A stretch of 64,000 nucleotides of DNA from Azomonas agilis (GTDB lineage Bacteria > Pseudomonadota > Gammaproteobacteria > Pseudomonadales > Pseudomonadaceae), in contig NZ_VLKG01000012.1 of NCBI RefSeq assembly GCF_007830255.1, forward strand, positions 1-64,000, given 5' to 3'. The position numbers were made by a program, and so were the translations under genes. The notes below the pieces were generated by a model. The model did no database searches and had not been told where the DNA came from. It was given only the letters and a program-made list of their open reading frames with translations. This document shows, piece after piece, positions 61,001-64,000 of this stretch. Numbering within the stretch: the stretch's first letter is position 1; the number at the start of each line of letters is the position of its first letter.

Positions 61001-62268
61001 TTGATCCGGTCGCGGACGGCTGGCGTGTCACTTGGCAATACGCCACAGAGCTGTTCAAGGCCGAACGCATACAGGCGCTGCTGCGTGGTTGGCTGGACAT
61101 CCTAGACCAAGTGGTGGGCAACCCACACATTCAACTGAGAGAGATCACTATGTCGGTTCATAGCGAAATTGTAGCGGCACCTGCCGCTGTCGGCGGGCAA
61201 CCTAAGAAGGACAAGTTGGCCAATTTTCTTAAACGCAGTGCCGCTGTAACGGTGGCTAAACCGGCCAATGCAGTGCGCGAGACTGCGATGGTGCCGGGGC
61301 AAGTCTTCCCACTGATGATTGAACCGGCTGATGTTGGCCTGAACCTGATCGACTGGGTGGCGGCCAATCGCGCCGATCTTGAGCGCAAGCTACTGGTGCA
61401 CGGCGGCATCATCTTCCGGGGTTTTGGGCTTAAGACTCCGCAGGATTTTGAGGCTTTTGCTGAGGCGGTGCAGCCGGGGTTATACGGTCAGTATGGCGAC
61501 TTGCCGAAGAAGGAGGGCGGTAAGAACACCTACCGCTCCACGCCGTATCCAGAGCAGAAGATGATCCTATTCCACAACGAGGGTGCCCACCAAGATCGCT
61601 GGCCGCGTAAACAACTATTCTTCTGCGAGTTGCCGTCGCCGATTGGTGGCACCACCCCAGTGGTCGATTGCCGGATGATGTACCAACGCCTGCCCGACGC
61701 GCTACGTCAGCGCCTTGAGGAGAAGGGCTTGCTGTACGTGCGCACCTTTACCGACAAGCTGGACGTATCTTGGCAACATTTTTTCAAGACTGAGTCGCGC
61801 GCTGAGGTTGAGTACCGTTGCCAAGTGGCTGGAATTCAGTGGCGTTGGTTGGATAACGATGAGCTACAGATCCGCACAAGGTGTCCCGCGGTGATTGAGC
61901 ACCCGATCACTGGCCAAAAGAGCTTCTTCAACCAAGTGCAGCTACACCATGTGTACTGCCTAGATGCCGACGTGCGCGAAGACTTGCTAGCGCTCTACGG
62001 TTTGCAGCGTATGCCGCGCCATGTGTACTACGGTGATGGTAGCCCAATCGAAGATGCTGATATGGCCTTGATTGGCGAACTGTACGAGGCTTGTGCCGTG
62101 CGTTTTGACTGGCAGATCGGTGATGTGGTTTTGGTCGACAACATGCTTACCGCCCACGCCCGCGATCCATTTCAAGGGCCGCGTAAGATCGTCGTTGCTA
62201 TGGGCGACATGATGGAGCGCGCGGATCTCGAAGCCTTCACCTTAAACCGCACAGGAGTGCAAGCATGA
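52021..62268 (+). CDS. Pyoverdine peptide synthetase with fused beta-hydroxylase (PvdI-like start)
   Basis: 3415 residues. Domains: C1 (HHIVADG ~181), A1 ([10 protein letters not shown] ~659), T1 (GGDS ~1039), E (HHGVVDG ~1218), C2 (HHHILMDG ~1690), A2 (TSGSTGRPKG ~2151), T2 (GGHS ~2544), a condensation-type domain (HHIISDG ~2741), and from ~3043 a TauD-family Fe(II)/2-oxoglutarate hydroxylase (HNE ~3184, distal His in TAHARDP ~3377, Arg in GPRKIVV ~3390). A1 code D-V-W-H-V-S-L-I-D is that of serine; with E it gives D-Ser. A2 code (about D-W-E-Y-N-A-G-I-T) I cannot assign; the fused hydroxylase points to aspartate as the loaded residue. The N terminus MNAQQSLMLARRFIELPLEK resembles PvdI. G+C falls sharply near 55270, between T1 and E. 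It overlaps the next NRPS by four bases. Confidence 0.93.
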   Translation: MNAQQSLMLARRFIELPLEKRRLFLEGLREEGVEFSLLPIPAGVAAEDRDAPSYAQRRMWFLWQLEPQSGAYNLPCAVRLHGALDEATLQRAFADLVARHETLRTVFRQRADDSLYLAPLADAPLIEHEDLSALEVAAREVRVREEAECQSWLPFDLEHGPLLRIRLLRLADDEHVLLLTLHHIVADGWSMNLLIDELARLYDGHALGAAVELPALPIQYADYALWQRRWLEAGEQTRQLDYWRVHLGDDHTPLALPADRPRPAVASHRGTRHEFAVDAELAEGLRGLARAQGISLFMLLLGSFGILLQRYSGQADIRVGVPIANRTRSETEGLIGFFVNTQVLRLRLDQQLGMDAYLQRIREITLGAQDHQELPFERLVETFDLARSLSHNPLFQVMYNHQPQVADISALQTAAGLTFSQIDWRSRTTQFDLTLDTYERGGKLHAALTYAEDLFDAASIERMAHHLGNLWRAMVAQPARSLADLPMLDDGERHLLVEGWNATTSDYPLQRGVHQLFEEQAARTPTAPALAFGEQRLDYAALNRQANRLAHALIERGVSPDSLVGVAMERSVEMVVALLAILKAGGAYVPVDPEYPIERQAYMLEDSGVKLLLSQSHLQLPLAEGVQRIDLDQAGDWLRGYGEDNPGIELDGENLAYVIYTSGSTGKPKGAGNRHSALTNRLCWMQQAYALGAGDTVLQKTPFSFDVSVWEFFWPLMTGARLVVAAPGDHRDPAKLVETINRESVTTLHFVPSMLQAFLQDENVASCSSLQRIVCSGEALPTDAQQQVFARLPQAALYNLYGPTEAAIDVTHWTCVEEGKDAVPIGKPIANLACYILDGNLEPVPVGVLGELYLAGQGLARGYHQRPALTAERFVASPFVAGERLYRSGDLARYRADGVIEYAGRIDHQVKLHGLRIELGEIEARLLEHPQVREAAVLAVDGKQLVGYVVLAEESQGWRETLATHLAVNLPEYMVPTQWLALERMPLSANGKLERKALPRPDASMAQHEYVAPQNEIEQRLAAIWQDVLGRERIGRDDNFFELGGDSIVSIQVVSRARQAGIRFTPKDLFRYQTVRSLAAVAKVGNESHIAQGPVVGEVVLTPIQRWFFDLPMSRRSHWNQSLLLDAQQPIVPEILEKAVQSVVRHHDALRLRFVSERGEWRQWYADVAAEQNLLWHGPDSTAFYDEVQRSLDLAQGPLLRAALLQRPEGGQRLLLAIHHGVVDGVSWRILLEDLQVAYQSLATGQVPLLPAKTSSYQAWAARLEKYAQVEQRQFELSDWLSRLEGSVQELPRDNPQGGLLNRHGAALETRLDAEHTERLLKDAPAAYRTQVNDLLLSALARVLCRWSGHESVLVQMEGHGREDLFEGIDLTRTLGWFTSLYPVKLTPANDLTASLKAVKEQLRGVPNKGLGYGVLRYLGTPKTQQLLAGLPQPRVTFNYLGQFDSQFDEKALFVPAGQGGGKAQADDAPLANWLTVEGRVYGGELSLRWGYSSEMYRRETIQQLADGLLTELYAVIEHCTSTDTFAVTPSDFPLAILTQAQLDALPVSAQNIEDLYPLSPMQQGMLFHTLYGQEGGSGDYINQMRVDIDGLDVQRFRAAWESTVANHDILRTGFVWQGLEIPVQMVRQPVEVPFAIHDWRGQPLQAQALDTLAEAERGQRFELSQAPLLRLVLVRTDEQRYHLIYTHHHILMDGWSNAQLLGEVLQRYAGQTPQAPVGRYRDYIAWLQSQDKAASETFWRAQLAELDEPTRLAQAIRAERREGEGHGEHLQVLDTEQTHRLGEFARSQKVTLNTLVQAAWLLLLQRYTGQERVAFGATVAGRPAHLPGIEQQVGLFINTLPIIATPRPDIRLGDWLQAVQSQNLVLREHEYTPLFEIQRWAGLGGAALFDSIIVFENYPVAEVFQQRSRPSGLKFGRVVSHEQTNYPLTLVVGLGDVLSIHYKYDRAYWSHEAVQRLAQHFGNVFEAFIRKGQSTALGELSLISGAQRLLALKQWPNNQGDTAYVAVHRLIEQRAASTPRAPAVLSQEGRLDYGELNSLANAWAQRLIDQGAGPDTLVGLCSERGLLMVVGLLAILKAGAGYVPLDPQYPRQRLQDILDDSGVRLVLGTCTAAQSLDLAGVTQWLWLDQPLAPVADNPTLRATADNLLALIYTSGSTGRPKGVALTQGTIAAHIRTMAEQYQVTAHDRFVHFASINFDWGTEQWLLPLSQGACCILRGDEIWTAAQAFEVIERERASVVYFPTQYACQLAEWARQEGRWLSSVRCLNVAGEALPREGFEQLQAYVRPQRIVNGYGPTETVITPLLWQANGNTHINTNYAPIGTPVPGRTAYLLDSALQLLDAGSAGELYIGGPCLARGYFGQAALTAERFVPDPFDPVGGGRLYRSGDLVRQQVNGELEFLGRLDHQVKIRGFRVEPGEVEACLRARPDVSEAVVMPRGQGADLHLAAWLVPAQGFEADAGLGQHILDDLRARLPPYMVPARLQLLDRLPLNPNGKVDRKALPVIEADTAVAFSAPQDALEHQVARIWANVLGVAEVGRLEHFFEMGGHSLLATQVVARLNGDGHTGIGVRDLFNHPRLCDFAARLRQVQPVTDNGPQLRALGDKSSAPLSLAQRRLWIAEQFSQGSGAYGMPLALRLDGPLRAECLHQALQMLGQRHEVLRSAVDCDDEGEPLLLIQTSVDINLPFEDLRALDAAEQQLRVLEAQLGNLHQPIALDQAPMLRARLLRLSGEAHVLLLNVHHIISDGWSMALMVNELIASYSALVHGQVPKLESLAVQYSDYAIWQVERERAGLLQASAQWWRIALHGSSGRLALPTDQPRPAQASQAGENLTFDLPQATVKAVRECSVQWGVTPYMLLLAAFQLLMHRVSGQQDLLLGADVAGREHPDLEALIGFFVNVLPLRSQLDEQLDFAAWVARTRTTVLDASEHQALPFDLIVEAVGASRHLGMNPLVQVLFVMNDMPVAPTDLGGLQVQVLPQAGGYSKFDMALFIDPVADGWRVTWQYATELFKAERIQALLRGWLDILDQVVGNPHIQLREITMSVHSEIVAAPAAVGGQPKKDKLANFLKRSAAVTVAKPANAVRETAMVPGQVFPLMIEPADVGLNLIDWVAANRADLERKLLVHGGIIFRGFGLKTPQDFEAFAEAVQPGLYGQYGDLPKKEGGKNTYRSTPYPEQKMILFHNEGAHQDRWPRKQLFFCELPSPIGGTTPVVDCRMMYQRLPDALRQRLEEKGLLYVRTFTDKLDVSWQHFFKTESRAEVEYRCQVAGIQWRWLDNDELQIRTRCPAVIEHPITGQKSFFNQVQLHHVYCLDADVREDLLALYGLQRMPRHVYYGDGSPIEDADMALIGELYEACAVRFDWQIGDVVLVDNMLTAHARDPFQGPRKIVVAMGDMMERADLEAFTLNRTGVQA

Positions 62269-64000
62269 GCATAACCTTCGAATCAAGCGGCCTGCCCTTG
62301 TTGCCAATGCAGGTGCTAAGCCTGCCGGAGGCGCCAGCCCGCTGGCAGGATGTGGCACGTTTCATCACCTTGCAGCTAGATAGTATGCCGATACCTGAGC
62401 TATTGCAGGCCGCGCTACAGCAATGGCAGGCACACCATGACGCTCTGCGTGTGCGCATTGGCCAAGCGGTAGGCTATCGCGGCTTGCGCCAGTTCTTCGA
62501 TGCTGAGCGGGAGGCGATTGCTGTGACGCACTTGGTGGTCGGGGATCAGTCTGGCTACCAAGCTTGGTTCGAACAGGTGGTGGATGTGCAGGCCGATACC
62601 TCAGTGGCGCTTTTGCTCTGCGAACAGGCCGAAGGCCGCTGCCAGTTGGTACTGGGCGTGCTTGCGGCGCAGGCTGATGAGGCCAGCCTGCCCCTGTTGG
62701 CGATGAGTCTCGCAGCGGCTTACCAAGGCCAGTTAGAGCAGGCTGAGCAGGGTGATTTCGAGCAATACGTGCAATGGCGTAACGAGGTACTGGTTGACGA
62801 GGACGCGGCTGTCGCGCGTGCTTACTGGACTACGCTCAATGCCACCGCAGCGAGCGCCCAAAAACTGCCTTGGCGTGTAGCGCAGAGCGGCCCGCGTAGC
62901 GAACGTGAGTGCGCTAGCACTGCACTGGATCCGGCAGTACTACAGCCTTTGGCAGGTCTTGGCTTACCGCTGGAGACGGTGTTACAGGCTGCCTGGTGGC
63001 TGCTGTTAGCACGGCTCGATGGCCAGTCGACTCAGGTACTGAACTGGTGGCATGACAGCCGCAGTGACTATGGCTACTTCGCCAATAGCGTAGGGGTCTA
63101 TCAAAAACAGTTACCGCTGGTTATCAACTATCAAGCTGAGCAGCCTGTGCGTGCTTGGCTGCAAGATCTAGTTGAGCAATTGGAGCAGCACATCACTTGG
63201 CAAGAATACTTCACCCCCGACTTAACCCCAGCACTCGTACCAGCCGCCATTGGTTTCAGTTTAGCGCCTGCTCGTCCGATACTGGCGAGTGGCTGGCAGG
63301 TATTGGGCTGGCAACCACCGGTATTTGGCCCCGACCTATTGCTACAGGTTGATCCTGACCCAGTAAAGCCACAGGTGCTGCTGCATCACTGGGCCTCTCC
63401 GTATAGCCCGCTGTTGGTGCAATCACTGCTTGAACAATATCTCACACTGCTGGCGAGTATCGCCCAAGCGCCTGATGCGGCGTTGGCTAGCTTGCCGCTG
63501 GTGGGCGAGTGGCAGCGTCGTCTGGTACTTGGGCGCAATGCCGAAAGCGCACTAGTACCAGCCCGTGAGCTGTTACCCGAGCGGATTAACCGCTGGGTGC
63601 GTGAGCGGCCACAATCGCTGGCCATTGTCGAAGAAGATCGAGGTTGGAGTTGGCAGCAGCTTGACCAGTTGGCTTGTACCCTGGCTGGTTATCTACAGGC
63701 TAAAGGTGTGGATAGTGCCAGCGTGGTTGGTCTGGTTCTACCGCGTTCGGCGCACTGGCTGGCGGCAGTACTGGCATGCTGGAAGTGCGCGGCGGCCTAC
63801 TTGCCCTTAGACCCGGCTTGGCCCGCCGCCCGGCGCGAGCAGGTTAGCCGTCTGGCAGGTGTGCAGGTACAAATTGATGCCAGCTTATTCGACCAACTTG
63901 GCACCCTGTCACACCCCTTTGAAGCTCGGCCACTAGCAGCCAATAACGCCGCTTACGTGTTATTCACCTCAGGCTCAACCGGCGAGCCCAAGGGCGTAGT
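62265..64000 (+). CDS. Next NRPS of the pathway, N-terminal part (runs off the right edge)
   Basis: Open for 578 codons from ATG 62265, which overlaps the preceding TGA (ATGA). Residues ~1-420 form a condensation-type domain (LLPMQVLSLPEAPARWQDVA, HDALRVRIGQ, WWLLLARLDG), but where HHxxxDG should stand it reads LGVLAAQADEASL, so both histidines are replaced by alanine and G by E-A. Residues ~425 onward start an adenylation domain (LPERINRWVRERPQSLAIVE, AYLPLDPAWPAARREQV), with the A3 motif AYVLFTSGSTGEPKGV at the window edge. The substrate code lies beyond the window. Composition is the moderate G+C of the second half of the preceding gene. Confidence 0.9.
   Translation, partial: MSITFESSGLPLLPMQVLSLPEAPARWQDVARFITLQLDSMPIPELLQAALQQWQAHHDALRVRIGQAVGYRGLRQFFDAEREAIAVTHLVVGDQSGYQAWFEQVVDVQADTSVALLLCEQAEGRCQLVLGVLAAQADEASLPLLAMSLAAAYQGQLEQAEQGDFEQYVQWRNEVLVDEDAAVARAYWTTLNATAASAQKLPWRVAQSGPRSERECASTALDPAVLQPLAGLGLPLETVLQAAWWLLLARLDGQSTQVLNWWHDSRSDYGYFANSVGVYQKQLPLVINYQAEQPVRAWLQDLVEQLEQHITWQEYFTPDLTPALVPAAIGFSLAPARPILASGWQVLGWQPPVFGPDLLLQVDPDPVKPQVLLHHWASPYSPLLVQSLLEQYLTLLASIAQAPDAALASLPLVGEWQRRLVLGRNAESALVPARELLPERINRWVRERPQSLAIVEEDRGWSWQQLDQLACTLAGYLQAKGVDSASVVGLVLPRSAHWLAAVLACWKCAAAYLPLDPAWPAARREQVSRLAGVQVQIDASLFDQLGTLSHPFEARPLAANNAAYVLFTSGSTGEPKGV

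Overview
The window reads as a Pseudomonas chromosome segment of moderate G+C. Core-type genes (acnB start, tricarboxylate-use cluster, dbpA) are recognisably pseudomonad, and the right half carries pyoverdine siderophore genes with their sigma factor PvdS. Two blocks are clearly richer in G+C than the rest: 29.0-43.6 kb and 50.7-55.27 kb.

Layout. 0-11.5 kb: start of acnB, then a tricarboxylate catabolism cluster (LysR regulator tcuR, tcuAB, a second LysR regulator, a PrpF-type isomerase, a CitMHS citrate carrier, a TerC-type protein, an OprD-family porin and an AbrB-family membrane protein). 11.5-14.6 kb: scarred segment with two IS3 remnants, a broken metallophosphoesterase, two small intact genes (one a secreted repeat protein) and the tail of a TonB-dependent copper receptor. 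14.7-17.7 kb: intact stress module of ECF sigma factor and anti-sigma factor, divergent from a catalase-like haem protein and cytochrome b561. 17.7-20.3 kb: wreckage of three thiol-redox genes (dsbG tail, lpd-like, CoA-disulfide reductase/rhodanese). 20.5-23.1 kb: an SDR and dbpA. 23.3-28.6 kb: defence and toxin-antitoxin ground: a decayed MNT/HEPN pair with an 8-bp tandem repeat, an intact Xre/RES pair, and a decayed type I restriction locus with an embedded fic gene.

29.0-43.6 kb: pvdH and the 4341-residue chromophore synthetase gene pvdL, both leftward. 44.0-44.5 kb: pvdS behind a Fur-box-like site, its 3' end abutting an IS3 scar. 45.1-50.6 kb: an OsmC-YcaO fusion gene, IS5 and IS605-type remnants, a second Xre/RES pair and remnants of AAA ATPases. 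50.7-64.0 kb: mbtH, a type II thioesterase, an NRPS whose C terminus is a fused Fe(II)/2-oxoglutarate hydroxylase, and the start of the next NRPS, which opens with a condensation-type domain lacking its catalytic histidines.

How it works together: Fur should repress pvdS when iron is plentiful; PvdS should then activate pvdL, pvdH, mbtH and the peptide NRPS. I find a PvdS (iron-starvation) box ahead of each of these four: one with TAAAT-N16-CGT and three with TAATT-N16-CGT. PvdH supplies diaminobutyrate, PvdL builds the acyl-Glu-Tyr-Dab precursor, and the next NRPS adds a residue read as D-Ser and then a residue that is probably beta-hydroxylated on the enzyme. The most unusual signals are the abrupt composition break inside that NRPS gene at about 55.27 kb (a probable recombinant synthetase), the pvdH promoter nested in the pvdL terminator, and the condensation-domain role question around the fused hydroxylase.
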